DNA of 64,000 nt from Aeromonas eucrenophila (lineage in GTDB: Bacteria > Pseudomonadota > Gammaproteobacteria > Enterobacterales > Aeromonadaceae): the NCBI RefSeq assembly GCF_000819865.1, contig NZ_CDDF01000014.1, positions 1 to 64,000 of the forward strand. Reading direction: 5' to 3'. The notes beneath the pieces were generated by a model, which was given only the letters and a program-made list of their open reading frames with translations, was not told the DNA's origin and made no database searches. Positions 6,914 through 16,139 of the stretch are shown in pieces (the stretch's first letter is position 1; every line of letters starts with the position of its first letter). The position numbers were made by a program, and so were the translations under genes.

Positions 6914-9067
6914 ATGTTCATCTTTTCCCGAGGGTTGCTGCTGCTGGCTTGTCTGGCTACGGCGCCCTGTACCCATGCCAATGAAGAGTCCGCCATGCCT
7001 ACCAGCGATACCATCACACAGCCGGCTATTCTCCCTCCCGTGGCCGCCAAACATCCCCATACCCTGAAGAAGCACGGGGACGTCCGGGTCGACAACTACT
7101 ACTGGCTGCGGGACGACGAGCGCCAGAAGCCCGAGGTGCTGGATTATCTCAAGGCCGAGAACGCCTACACCGAGGCCATGCTCAAGCCGACCCAGCCCCT
7201 GCGCGAGCAGCTCTATCAGGAGATGGTGGCCCGCATTCCCCAGCAGGACGAGTCGGTACCCTATGTGAAGAACGGCTACCGCTACCAGACCCGCTATGAA
7301 CCGGGCAAGGAGTACGGCATCTACTCCCGCACCAAGCTGGGGGAGAGGGAAGCCAGCCTGATGCTGGACAGCAACCAGCGCGCCGAGGGACACGAGTTCT
7401 ATGCCCTTGGCGCCCTCGAGGTGAGCCGCAACAACCGCTGGCTGGCGGTGGCGGAAGACTTGCTCTCCCGCCGTCAGTACCAGATCCAGTTCCTGGATCT
7501 GGAGAGCGGCAACTGGGCCGGCGACACCCTGGAAAATACCTCCGGCAACCTGGTGTGGGCCAACGACAGCAAGACGGTGTTCTATGTGCGCAAGCATGCC
7601 AAGACCCTGCTGCCCTATCAGGTCTATCGCCACGTGCTCGGCACGGATCCCGCCAAGGATCAGCTGGTCTACGAGGAGAAGGACGACAGCTTCTACGTCA
7701 GCCTCTACGCCACCACCTCGGAAGACTTCATCGTCATCGCCCTCTCCAGCACCACCAGCGGCGAGGCGCGGCTCATCGATGCCAATGTACCGACCCAGAC
7801 GCCGCGGCTGTTCCTGCCCCGTCAGGTGGATCACGAATACAGCCTGGATCACTACCGTGGTCGCTTCTACGTGCGATCCAACAAGGACGGCAAGAACTTC
7901 GGCCTGTACGAGACCAAGGAGAGCCCGGTGGATCGCTGGAAGGCGGTGATAGCCCCGAACCCGGACGTGCTGCTGGAGAGCTATGCCCTGTTCAAGGAGT
8001 GGCTGGTGCTGGAGGAGCGCAGCCAGGGGCTGACCCGACTGCGCCAGGTCAACTGGCAGAGCGGCGAGCAAAAGGAGATCGCCTTCGACGATCCCGCCTA
8101 TGTCACCTGGCTCGCCTACAACCCCGAGCCTGACACCAGCCAGTTGCGCTACGGCTACTCCTCCATGACCACGCCGTCGTCTACCTATGAGCTGGACATG
8201 GACAGCGACAAGCGCACCCTGCTCAAGCAGCAGGCGGTGGCGGGCTTCAAGGCCGATAAGTATGCCAGTGAGCGGCTCTGGGTGACCGCCCGTGACGGCG
8301 TCAAGGTGCCGGTCTCCCTGGTCTATCGCAAGGACAAGTTCAAGAAAGACAGTCAGAACCCGTTGCTGGTCTATGGCTACGGCTCCTACGGCGCCAGCAT
8401 GGATCCCGACTTCAGCACCGCCCGCCTGAGCCTGCTGGACCGCGGCTTCGTCTACGCCATCGCCCACATCCGGGGCGGCGAAGAGCTGGGCCGCGGCTGG
8501 TATGAAGACGGCAAACTGCTCAAGAAACAGAACAGCTTCCACGACTTCATCGACGTGACCGAGGCGCTGGTGGCGCAGGGCTACGGCGCCCGGGATCAGG
8601 TCTACGCCATGGGCGGCAGCGCCGGCGGCCTGCTGATGGGGGCCGTCATCAATCAGGCGCCCCAGCTCTACCGCGGGGTGGTCGCTCAGGTGCCATTCGT
8701 GGACGTGGTCACCACCATGTTGGACGAGTCCATTCCCCTCACCACAGGGGAGTACGACGAGTGGGGCAACCCGAACCAGAAGCGCTACTACGACTACATG
8801 AAGGCCTACAGTCCCTACGACCAGATCAAGGCCCAGGCCTACCCCAATCTGCTGGTCACCACCGGCCTGCACGACTCCCAGGTGCAGTACTGGGAGCCTG
8901 CCAAGTGGGTCGCCAAGCTGCGGGAGCTGAAGACCGACGACAACCTGCTGCTGCTCAGCACCGACATGGATGCTGGCCACGGTGGCAAGTCGGGTCGCTT
9001 CAAGGCCTATGAGGACATCGCGCTGGAGTTTGCGTTTATCCTGGACTTGGCCAAACCCAAGGCATAA
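6914..9067 (+). CDS. Oligopeptidase B family serine peptidase, exported form
   Basis: A 717-aa S9A family peptidase. An N-terminal seven-bladed beta-propeller (about 40-430) is followed by an alpha/beta-hydrolase domain. The catalytic triad is visible as Ser569 in GGSAGG, Asp654 in LHDSQVQYW and His689 in DAGHGG. Oligopeptidase B cleaves short peptides after Lys/Arg, and the propeller excludes folded proteins. E. coli PtrB is cytosolic, whereas this one begins [18 protein letters not shown], a signal peptide likely cleaved near THA-NE. I choose ATG 6914 (AAAGGATG just upstream) over a frame-extended start at 6860. The gene stands alone between two terminators. A longer lipobox-like reading is possible but weak. 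Confidence 0.88.
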   Translation: MFIFSRGLLLLACLATAPCTHANEESAMPTSDTITQPAILPPVAAKHPHTLKKHGDVRVDNYYWLRDDERQKPEVLDYLKAENAYTEAMLKPTQPLREQLYQEMVARIPQQDESVPYVKNGYRYQTRYEPGKEYGIYSRTKLGEREASLMLDSNQRAEGHEFYALGALEVSRNNRWLAVAEDLLSRRQYQIQFLDLESGNWAGDTLENTSGNLVWANDSKTVFYVRKHAKTLLPYQVYRHVLGTDPAKDQLVYEEKDDSFYVSLYATTSEDFIVIALSSTTSGEARLIDANVPTQTPRLFLPRQVDHEYSLDHYRGRFYVRSNKDGKNFGLYETKESPVDRWKAVIAPNPDVLLESYALFKEWLVLEERSQGLTRLRQVNWQSGEQKEIAFDDPAYVTWLAYNPEPDTSQLRYGYSSMTTPSSTYELDMDSDKRTLLKQQAVAGFKADKYASERLWVTARDGVKVPVSLVYRKDKFKKDSQNPLLVYGYGSYGASMDPDFSTARLSLLDRGFVYAIAHIRGGEELGRGWYEDGKLLKKQNSFHDFIDVTEALVAQGYGARDQVYAMGGSAGGLLMGAVINQAPQLYRGVVAQVPFVDVVTTMLDESIPLTTGEYDEWGNPNQKRYYDYMKAYSPYDQIKAQAYPNLLVTTGLHDSQVQYWEPAKWVAKLRELKTDDNLLLLSTDMDAGHGGKSGRFKAYEDIALEFAFILDLAKPKA

Positions 9068-9095
9068 ATCGCTGGGGCTTTATCCCGGCAACAGA

Positions 9096-9133
9096 AAGGC
9101 CCGGCCTCCTCCGATCATGGGGCGCCGGGCCTT
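9096..9133 (+). terminator. Terminator after oligopeptidase gene
   Basis: AAGGCCCGGC (9096-9105) pairs with GCCGGGCCTT (9124-9133) across an 18-nt loop that can itself fold. The T-run is short. Confidence 0.6.
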
Positions 9134-9729
9134 CTGCTATCCGGGCATGCCTGCCCAAACCCTTGTCGCTATGCCAGCCCTGACGGCGTCCCAGGCCCGG
9201 CGCCATGATGCGCAGTTGTTAAAAAATACTGGCTCAATGACCACTGGCGACACCTCGCCCGGAGGTATCAGGTTCTGCTGTTACAGGGCGATCTGACTTT
9301 CACTTATTCCGTATAGTTAACGTTTTTAAGCATAACCAACTGCCACGCAAACCCTTGTCAGACAAGGTCCGCAATAGAATCTCGCCTTCCCGCCGCCAGG
9401 TCTCGCCTGATGACTCGCTCAATTAATCCTTGATCAGACAATTGATGATCCGCTTCAAATTTCTCGCTATTTAAATCCGTCATTTTGCCGTTTTGTTTGA
9501 TTTATGTTGGCGGTATGTGCCTAATCAAGTGGTTGCAACTTTGATCTGACCCTCTTCTGGTCAAATCACCCCGAGTCGGCATGAGGCTGACTGTCTCACC
9601 ACAGGATGATGGTGACTTTGGGCAGGGCCTGCGGTGCCCGACCCTTTCCTCACACGAGGTCATATCGTCAGGCCCGGTCTTGATGCGGGCCTGGCTCATA
9701 TTCACCCGGGAATCGGGTGAGATAAAACA
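9134..9729. other. Gene-free leader region before the TRAP operon
   Basis: No coding frame is supported here. It contains an inverted repeat TGATctGACC (9542-9551), 7 bp, GGTCaaATCA (9559-9568) that could be an operator. Two GC-rich hairpins follow close to the start codon: GGCCCG/CGGGCC near 9675-9692, and TCACCCG/CGGGTGA at about 9702-9720. The last ends about 10 nt before the ATG and could affect translation of the binding-protein mRNA. No clean sigma70 promoter stands out. Confidence 0.5.
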
Positions 9730-10719
9730 ATGAAAAGGATGGAAAGCATGAAAGGATTAACCCTGGCGTGTGCCTTGTCAGCTGCCCTGGTTGGCGTCTC
9801 GTTTGGTGGTCAGGTCCAGGCGCAGGAGCGCTTCGTGACGATCGGCACAGGCGGCCAGACCGGTGTCTACTATGTGGCGGGCCAGTCTATCTGCCGTTTC
9901 CTCAACCGCGGCGCCGCCGATCACCAGATCAAATGCAACGCCCCGGCCAGTGGCGGCGGTGTGGCCAACGTCAACGGCATCCGCAGCGGTGAATTCAACT
10001 TCGGCATCATGCAGTCCGACCACCAGTACAAGGCGATGAAGGGGCTGGCACCCTTCCAGGCCGAGGGAGCCATGGACGACATGCGCGCCGTCTTCTCCCT
10101 GCAGAGCGAGGTGTTCACCATACTGGCCCGCCGTGACGCCAAGATCGCCAGTTTCGACGATCTCAAGGGCAAGCGCGTCAACATCGGCAACCCGGGCTCG
10201 GGCCAGCGCGACACCATGGAAGAGATCATGGCGGTCAAGGGCTGGAAGAAGAGCGACTTCGGCTTGGTCTCCGAGCTGAAGCCGGCGGAGCAGGCCTCGG
10301 CGCTTGGCGACAACAACATCGACGCCATGAGCTACTTCGTCGGCCACCCGAACGGTGCCATCCAGGAAGCCTCCACCACCACGGATGCGGTGCTGGTACC
10401 GGTGACCGGGGCCGACATCGACAAGCTGCTGGCCGAGAAGAGCTACTACAGCAAGGCCGAGATCCCCGGCGGCATCTACAAGGGCAGCGACCAGCCGACC
10501 CCGTCCATCGGCGGCAAGGCGGTGCTCTCCACCAGCGCCAAGGCCGATCCGGAAGTGGTCTATCAGCTGGTCAAGTCGGTGTTCGACAACCTGGATCGCT
10601 TCAAGCGCCTGCACCCGGCCTTCGCCGATCTGAAAGAGGCTGACATGATCAAGGTGGGTCTCTCCGCCCCGCTGCATGAAGGCGCCGCCCGCTACTACAA
10701 AGAGCGCGGCTGGCTCTGA
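9730..10719 (+). CDS. TAXI-family TRAP transporter solute-binding protein
   Basis: A 329-aa periplasmic binding protein of the TAXI (TRAP-associated extracytoplasmic immunogenic) family. After a signal peptide (cleaved near VQAQ, about residue 32) comes the hallmark FVTIGTGGQTGVYYVAG. The ligand has not been established for most TAXI proteins; glutamate or related carboxylates are common guesses. ATG 9748 (MKGLTL...) has a better ribosome site (AAGGA 8 nt before) than 9730, so the true protein may be six residues shorter. The fused permease gene follows after a hairpin, so the two form a two-gene transporter operon. Confidence 0.93.
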   Translation: MKRMESMKGLTLACALSAALVGVSFGGQVQAQERFVTIGTGGQTGVYYVAGQSICRFLNRGAADHQIKCNAPASGGGVANVNGIRSGEFNFGIMQSDHQYKAMKGLAPFQAEGAMDDMRAVFSLQSEVFTILARRDAKIASFDDLKGKRVNIGNPGSGQRDTMEEIMAVKGWKKSDFGLVSELKPAEQASALGDNNIDAMSYFVGHPNGAIQEASTTTDAVLVPVTGADIDKLLAEKSYYSKAEIPGGIYKGSDQPTPSIGGKAVLSTSAKADPEVVYQLVKSVFDNLDRFKRLHPAFADLKEADMIKVGLSAPLHEGAARYYKERGWL

Positions 10720-10750
10720 TCCCCGGCCCACGGGCCCTTGTGATGCCATT

Positions 10751-10800
10751 CAACACCCGTCTGCCGCCTCCTCTGTCGCAGCGGGTGTTGTTCTTGTTGT
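10751..10800 (+). terminator. Intercistronic hairpin/attenuator in the TRAP operon
   Basis: CAACACCCG (10751-10759) pairs with CGGGTGTTG (10782-10790) and is followed by ttcttgttgt. It sits between the binding-protein and permease genes. It probably causes partial termination or protects the upstream mRNA, giving more binding protein than permease. Confidence 0.65.
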
Positions 10801-10823
10801 ACTCGTAGGCAGATGTAAATCCT

Positions 10824-13376
10824 ATGCAAGATAAAGAACTCTCCACCGAGGAGCTGATCGCCCAGGACGTGGGCGCCCGGCTGCCCCTCGGCCTCATGGG
10901 CTGGCTCATTACCGGGCTGGCGCTGGCCTGGTCCCTGTTCCAGCTCTGGATCGCCTCACCGCTGCCCTTCATGTTGGGGGTGGGCGTCCTCAACGACACC
11001 GAGACCCGTGCCATTCACCTCGGCTTCGCCCTGTTGCTGGCCTACCTGGTGTTTCCGGCGTTCCGCCGTTCCCCCCGGGATAGAGTCCCGCTCGGGGACA
11101 TCGCCCTCGGCCTCATCGCCGCCGGCGCCGCCATCTACCTGTTCGTGATGTACGAAGCCCTGGCCCAGCGTCCGGGCAACCTCACCACCGCCGACCTGGT
11201 GACTGCCTGCATCGGCATCCCGCTGCTGCTGGAGGCCACCCGTCGCGCCCTGGGCCCGGCCCTGGCGGTGATCGCCCTGGTGTTCCTCGCCTACAGCCTG
11301 GCCGGCCCCTGGATGCCGGGGCTGCTGGCCCACCGCGGGGTGAGCTTCACCGCCTTGGCCAATCACCAGTGGATCACCACAGAGGGGGTGTTCGGCATCG
11401 CCCTCGGGGTCTCCACCAGCTTCGTATTCCTGTTCGTGCTGTTCGGGGCTCTGCTGGAGCGGGCCGGTGCCGGTCACTACTTCATCCAGCTCGCTTTCAG
11501 CCTGCTCGGCCACCTGCGCGGCGGCCCGGCCAAGGCGGCTGTGGTGGCCTCGGCCCTGACCGGGGTCATCTCCGGCTCCTCCATCGCCAACGTGGTCACC
11601 ACGGGCACCTTCACCATCCCCATGATGAAGCGGGTCGGTTTCTCCAAGGAGAAGGCGGGGGCGGTCGAGGTGGCCTCCTCGGTCAACGGCCAGATCATGC
11701 CGCCGGTGATGGGGGCCGCCGCCTTCCTGATGGTGGAGTACGTGGGCATTCCCTACGTCGAGATCATCAAGCACGCCTTCCTGCCGGCGGCCATCTCCTA
11801 CATAGCGCTGCTCTACATAGTGCATCTGGAGGCGCTCAAGCTGGGCATGGAGCCCATCGGCAATCGCCAGCCCAAGCCCTGGCTGCGCCGCCTGACCGGC
11901 TTCGCCTTCGGCGCGGCCCTCATCAGCGGTCTGTCGATGGCGGTCTATTACGGTCTGGGTTGGCTCAAGCCGGCGCTCGGTGACTATGCCCTGCCGGGAG
12001 TTGCCCTGCTGCTGGCCGCCGCCTACCTGGGGCTGCTGAAGATAGCCGCCAGCAACGAGCCGCTGCCCGCCGAGGATCCGGACCAGCCGCTGACCGAGCT
12101 GCCCGACACCCGCGCCGTGCTGCTGTCCGGCCTGCACTTCCTGCTGCCGGTGGTGGTGCTGGTGTGGTGCCTGATGGTGGAGCGCCTCTCGCCGGGGCTG
12201 TCCGCCTTCTGGGGCACCGTCATGCTGACCATCATCTTGCTGACCCAGCGGCCGCTGCTCAACTGGCTGCGCACCGACGGCAAGCACCACTACGGCTCGG
12301 CCCGCGATGGCCTGATCGATCTGCGGGAAGGGCTGGTGGCCGGTGCCCGCAACATGATCGGCATCGGCATCGCCACCGCCACCGCCGGCATCATAGTCGG
12401 CGCCGTCTCCCAGACCGGGGTCGGCCTGGTGCTGGCGGATCTGGTGGAGTTCCTCTCCATGGGCAACCTGCTGCTGATGCTGTTGTTGACCGCCCTGCTG
12501 AGCCTGATCCTCGGCATGGGGCTGCCCACCACGGCGAACTACATAGTGGTGTCCAGCCTGCTGGCCCCGGTGGTGGTGACCCTGGGCCAGCAGAACGGCC
12601 TGATAGTGCCGCTCATCGCGGTGCACCTGTTCGTGTTCTACTTCGGCATCATGGCGGATGTGACCCCGCCGGTGGGGCTGGCGTCGTTCGCGGCGGCGGC
12701 GGTCTCCAAGGGGGATCCCATCAAGACCGGGATCACCGCCTTCTACTACAGCCTGCGCACCGCGGCGCTGCCCTTCCTGTTCATCTTCAACACGGATCTG
12801 CTGCTGATCGACGTGGACTTCGCCCACGGGGTGCTGATCTTCATCGTGGCCACAGTCGCCATGCTGATCTTCGCCGCCGCGACCCAGGGCTGGTTCCTGG
12901 CGCGCAGCCGCTGGTACGAGAGCCTGCTGTTGCTGCTGGTGGCCTTCACCCTGTTCCGCCCCGGTTTCTGGATGGACATGGTGCAGGATCCCTACCGCGA
13001 CACGGCGCCGGCCGAGTTTGCCCAGACCCTGGGTGAGGCTCCGGCGGACAGTACGCTGAGGCTGCTGATACAGGGGGAAGATGCGGTAGGCAAGTTGCGT
13101 CAATCCACGGTGCTGCTGGCGGTGCCGGCCGGAGCGGATGGGGAGGCCCGTCTCGCGAACCTGGGGCTGGCCCTGTATGAGCAGGATGGCAAGACGCTGA
13201 TCGACAGCGTCACCTTCGGCAGCCCGGCAGCCGCGGCCGGGATGGAGTTCGATCAGCAGATCCTCTCCGTCAAGGCCCCCACCGAGCGCTGGCACAAGGA
13301 GCTGATGTGGTTGCCCGGCTTGCTGCTGTTCGCGCTGGTGGTCTGGCTGCAGCGGCGACGGATCCCGCGTGCGTGA
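10824..13376 (+). CDS. TRAP transporter fused permease (DctQM-like) with DUF3394 tail
   Basis: An 850-aa inner-membrane protein fusing the small DctQ-like and large DctM-like TRAP permease subunits, as usual for TAXI systems. Features include SGSSIANVVTTGTFTIPMMK and GLPTTANYIVVSSLLAPVVV, conserved in the DctM transport domain. It drives secondary uptake of the ligand held by the upstream binding protein, using an ion gradient. The last about 200 residues add two or three further spans and a soluble PDZ-like segment (about 740-815) before a final span, matching the DUF3394 extension of this subfamily. The bidirectional terminator at 13390-13416 follows. Confidence 0.93.
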   Translation: MQDKELSTEELIAQDVGARLPLGLMGWLITGLALAWSLFQLWIASPLPFMLGVGVLNDTETRAIHLGFALLLAYLVFPAFRRSPRDRVPLGDIALGLIAAGAAIYLFVMYEALAQRPGNLTTADLVTACIGIPLLLEATRRALGPALAVIALVFLAYSLAGPWMPGLLAHRGVSFTALANHQWITTEGVFGIALGVSTSFVFLFVLFGALLERAGAGHYFIQLAFSLLGHLRGGPAKAAVVASALTGVISGSSIANVVTTGTFTIPMMKRVGFSKEKAGAVEVASSVNGQIMPPVMGAAAFLMVEYVGIPYVEIIKHAFLPAAISYIALLYIVHLEALKLGMEPIGNRQPKPWLRRLTGFAFGAALISGLSMAVYYGLGWLKPALGDYALPGVALLLAAAYLGLLKIAASNEPLPAEDPDQPLTELPDTRAVLLSGLHFLLPVVVLVWCLMVERLSPGLSAFWGTVMLTIILLTQRPLLNWLRTDGKHHYGSARDGLIDLREGLVAGARNMIGIGIATATAGIIVGAVSQTGVGLVLADLVEFLSMGNLLLMLLLTALLSLILGMGLPTTANYIVVSSLLAPVVVTLGQQNGLIVPLIAVHLFVFYFGIMADVTPPVGLASFAAAAVSKGDPIKTGITAFYYSLRTAALPFLFIFNTDLLLIDVDFAHGVLIFIVATVAMLIFAAATQGWFLARSRWYESLLLLLVAFTLFRPGFWMDMVQDPYRDTAPAEFAQTLGEAPADSTLRLLIQGEDAVGKLRQSTVLLAVPAGADGEARLANLGLALYEQDGKTLIDSVTFGSPAAAAGMEFDQQILSVKAPTERWHKELMWLPGLLLFALVVWLQRRRIPRA

Positions 13377-13389
13377 CGCGCGGCCAATA

Positions 13390-13416
13390 AAAACGGCGCC
13401 CTCGAGGCGCCGTTTT
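13390..13416. terminator. Bidirectional terminator
   Basis: AAAACGGCGCC (13390-13400), 5-nt loop, GGCGCCGTTTT (13406-13416). It serves the TRAP operon on plus and the small gene on minus. Confidence 0.85.
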
Positions 13417-13433
13417 CAATATCGGGGCGGAGC

Positions 13434-13556
13434 TTATTCCGCCAGCTCCTGCGCCTGTATCTGGCTCAGAGTCTGCTGCTCCAGCGGGCTCAGGCCGAGC
13501 TGTTCACAGGCCTGTTCGAAGCTGATTCCCACATATGACACATCCTGATGTCGATA
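13434..13556 (-). pseudogene. Decayed tandem duplicate of the adjacent 50-aa gene
   Basis: This segment repeats most of the 50-aa gene at 13568-13720, about 134 bases further on. Across 92 aligned bases (13438-13529 against 13572-13663) I count about four mismatches. Further 5' the copies remain recognisable (ATCGACATCAGGATGTGTCA against ATCGACATCATGATGTGCCA), but a one-base insertion breaks the frame and the start is lost. The 3' end retains its stop (GAATAA). It is a non-functional remnant lying directly downstream of the intact gene. Confidence 0.8.
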
Positions 13557-13567
13557 CCGGGACTGAG

Positions 13568-13720
13568 CTATTCCGACAGCTCCTGCGCCTGTATCTGGCT
13601 CAGAGTCTGCTGTTCCAGCGGGCTCAGGCCGAGTTGTTCACAGGCCTGTTCGAAGCTGATCCCCAGATGGCACATCATGATGTCGATGGCGGGCAGATAG
13701 TTGGTCATTGCGTCTTCCAT
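13568..13720 (-). CDS. Small uncharacterised protein (50 aa)
   Basis: A short gene on the minus strand, translated as MEDAMTNYLPAIDIMMCHLG... and ending QAQELSE. A good ribosome site (AGGAAG, 7 nt before ATG) precedes it. The protein is acidic and probably helical, with no signal peptide; I do not recognise a family. Its reality is supported by the ribosome site and by codon-neutral divergence from the duplicated copy downstream (most differences fall at third positions). It sits alone between the TRAP terminator and yhhN. Confidence 0.65.
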   Translation of the reverse strand: MEDAMTNYLPAIDIMMCHLGISFEQACEQLGLSPLEQQTLSQIQAQELSE

Positions 13721-13894
13721 GGTGATCTTCCTGAGCTGATTCTTATGCCCGAGCCGCGGGGGCGGGGCAATTAGACTTTAGGCGTAGAGTGCCATCTGCT
13801 GCATTCCCCCTGCCACTGGTCGGGGGAATTTGTTAATCTGGCAGTCATTAAAGAGGTTGCCATCCGAGCGCGAGCAACCGATGAGGAGCAGGGC

Positions 13895-14521
13895 ATGTTA
13901 TTGAGTTTCTTGATCATCGCATCGGGCTGGTGGCATATCCGCACCGCCTACGGCTCAGACTCCCGTCAGTTCTATATCAGCAAGCCGCTGACCATGCTGT
14001 TCATCATAGCGCTGGCCTTTGGCTACCAGAGTGACGACCACAATGGCTCCCACGCCTGGATCCTGCTCGGCCTCTGCCTGTCGCTGGCGGGGGACGTGTT
14101 GCTGATGCTGCCAAAGGATCGCTTCATCCAGGGACTGGCGGCATTCTTTGTCGCACATGTCTGCTATATCGTCGGCTTCGCCCAGGGGCCGCTGGTGCTC
14201 AAGCTGGTGGATGGCCTGATGCTGCTGCTGGTGGCGGGCCTGGTGTTCGGCCTGCTGTGGGGCAAGCTCGGGGAGATGAAGATCCCGGTGTTCTGCTACA
14301 TGCTGGTGATCATCGGCATGGCCTGGGTGGCCGCCGGTGCCTGGCATGCCTCGCTCACGGCGGGCTGCTCCGCCGCTCTGGTGGGGGCATTGATGTTCCT
14401 CTTCTCCGACAGCATGCTGGCGCTGGACCGATTCCGCCGCCCCTTCCCCCATGCCAAGGCATGGATCATGAGCAGCTACTTCGCCGCCCAGTTCCTGATT
14501 GCCGCCTCCCTGGCGGGCTGA
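13895..14521 (+). CDS. yhhN: YhhN family membrane protein (lysoplasmalogenase-like)
   Basis: A 208-aa integral membrane protein with about eight spans, matching the YhhN/TMEM86 family (KPLTMLFIIAL near residue 30 and the GDVLLMLP motif near residue 70). Characterised bacterial and animal members hydrolyse the vinyl-ether bond of lysoplasmalogens; whether this bacterium has such lipids is unclear, so the substrate is open. GAGCAGGGC just before the ATG supplies the ribosome site. It is a single gene closed by the shared terminator at 14551-14575. Confidence 0.85.
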   Translation: MLLSFLIIASGWWHIRTAYGSDSRQFYISKPLTMLFIIALAFGYQSDDHNGSHAWILLGLCLSLAGDVLLMLPKDRFIQGLAAFFVAHVCYIVGFAQGPLVLKLVDGLMLLLVAGLVFGLLWGKLGEMKIPVFCYMLVIIGMAWVAAGAWHASLTAGCSAALVGALMFLFSDSMLALDRFRRPFPHAKAWIMSSYFAAQFLIAASLAG

Positions 14522-14550
14522 GCCACGCCACGAGTGCCAAACCGATCATA

Positions 14551-14575
14551 AAAAACGGGCCTGTGGCCCGTTTTT
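14551..14575. terminator. Bidirectional terminator between yhhN and emrB
   Basis: AAAAACGGGCC (14551-14561), loop TGT, GGCCCGTTTTT (14565-14575). Confidence 0.9.
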
Positions 14576-14585
14576 CGTTGCTGCG

Positions 14586-16139
14586 TCATGCCTCCATCGG
14601 CTCGGCGTCGGCGGCCCTGGGGGGCGGCTGCTTGAGCAGCAGCATCATGGCGCTGGCGATGCACAGGAAGACGCCCATCACGAAGAACACCTGGTTGTAC
14701 GCCATGATGGTGGCCTCCCGGTTGATGGTGTTCGACAGCATGGCCTGGGCCTGCAACTGCGCCTGCTCCGGTCCCGCCCCTTGCGCCATCATGCTCTGGG
14801 CCAGCTGCAGCAGGTAGCTCTGCCCCTCTATGCTGCTGGCGGCGAGCGTGCTGCTGATGTTGCTGAACTGGATGCGGGTATCGTTGTCCAGCATGGTGGC
14901 GATCATGGCGATGCCGAAGGCGCCGCCGAGGTTGCGCAGCACGTTGAGCAGGGTGGAGGAGGAGGGGATCTCGTCCGGGGTCAGGCTGGCGGTCGCCACC
15001 AGGGAGAGCGGCACCATGACGAAGGGCTGGCCCAGCGCCCGCACGATCAGCGACTGGATCAGCTGGGGCCCGGCGTAGTCGGCGCTCATGTTCATGTTCA
15101 TGAAGCAGCTTACCCCGAAGATCAGGAAGCCGAAGCTCACCAGATAGCGCGGATCTATCTTGGTCACCAGCCTGGGTACCAGCGGCAGCACCAGCAACTG
15201 GGGCAGCCCCATCCACATCAGCACCTCGCCGATTTCCAGCGCGTTGTAGTTGTGGATCTGGGTCATGTAGAGCGGCAGCACATAGATGGAGCCCATCAAG
15301 CCCATGCCGAGCACCAGGTAGGCAAAGCAGGCCATGGCGAAGCGCGGGCTGTGCAGTAGCCGCAGGTTGACCAGGGGGTGGCGACGCAGCAGCTGGCTGA
15401 TGACGAAGAAGATCAGCGCCACCACGGAGATGACGGTGAGCCGCACTATGAAGCTGGAACCGAACCAGTCCTCCCGGTTGCCCTCTTCCAGTACCACCTC
15501 CAGCAGGCCAAGCCCCACCGCCATGGTGAGGATCCCGACCAGATCCACCCGTTTGATCACCTCCCAGTCCACCGCCTTCTTGTCCAGGCCGTGGGCCAGC
15601 ATGGCCATCACCAGCAGGCCGGGGGGCACGTTCAGATAGAAGATGTAGTGCCAGGAGAACTGCTCCGTCAGCCAGCCCCCCAGGGTCGGCCCTATGGTGG
15701 GGGCGAAGGTGGCACAGAGGCCGAACAGCGCCATGCCGGTAGCCCGCTTGTGCAGCGGCAACAGGCTGATGATGAGGGAGAAGGCCATGGGGATCAGGGC
15801 GCCGCCGGTGAAGCCTTGCAGGGCCCGGAAGACGATCATGCTGGTGAGGTTCCAGCTGAACGAGCAGAGCACGGAGGCGACGATGAAGGCGCCCGTGCTC
15901 CACAGCATGTAGCGGCGGGCGCTCAGGCCCCGGCTGAGCCAGCCGCTCAGGGGGATGGCGATCATCTCCGCCACCAGATAGGAGGTGGAGATCCAGGAGC
16001 TTTCGCTCAGGGTGGCCGACAGGGCTCCCTGAATGTCCTTCAGGGAGGCGTTGGTGATCTGGATGTCGAGTATGGCCATGAAGGCGCCGATGAGGCCCCC
16101 CATGACCGCGATCCAGTTGCGACGCGGGATGGCTTCCAT
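14586..16139 (-). CDS. emrB: DHA2 family multidrug efflux permease (EmrB-like)
   Basis: A 517-aa major facilitator with 14 predicted spans (DHA2/EmrB/QacA type). Motif C-like GLCATFAPTIGPTLGGWLTE near residue 140 marks an antiporter, and LDIQITNASLKDIQ in span 1 is typical of EmrB. It works with the membrane-fusion protein EmrA, and normally a TolC-like outer-membrane channel, to expel hydrophobic compounds using the proton gradient. Its ATG overlaps the emrA stop by one base (TGATG). A LysR gene is divergently transcribed from emrA. The export substrate cannot be read from sequence. Confidence 0.9.
   Translation of the reverse strand: MEAIPRRNWIAVMGGLIGAFMAILDIQITNASLKDIQGALSATLSESSWISTSYLVAEMIAIPLSGWLSRGLSARRYMLWSTGAFIVASVLCSFSWNLTSMIVFRALQGFTGGALIPMAFSLIISLLPLHKRATGMALFGLCATFAPTIGPTLGGWLTEQFSWHYIFYLNVPPGLLVMAMLAHGLDKKAVDWEVIKRVDLVGILTMAVGLGLLEVVLEEGNREDWFGSSFIVRLTVISVVALIFFVISQLLRRHPLVNLRLLHSPRFAMACFAYLVLGMGLMGSIYVLPLYMTQIHNYNALEIGEVLMWMGLPQLLVLPLVPRLVTKIDPRYLVSFGFLIFGVSCFMNMNMSADYAGPQLIQSLIVRALGQPFVMVPLSLVATASLTPDEIPSSSTLLNVLRNLGGAFGIAMIATMLDNDTRIQFSNISSTLAASSIEGQSYLLQLAQSMMAQGAGPEQAQLQAQAMLSNTINREATIMAYNQVFFVMGVFLCIASAMMLLLKQPPPRAADAEPMEA

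Noticed and set aside
6893-8980. 695-aa minus-strand frame
   Set aside because: Antisense to the oligopeptidase gene. The His/Gln/Leu-rich composition is typical of shadows of high-GC genes.
10956-13295. 779-aa minus-strand frame
   Set aside because: Antisense to the TRAP permease, extremely rich in Gln/His/Gly, with no start context.
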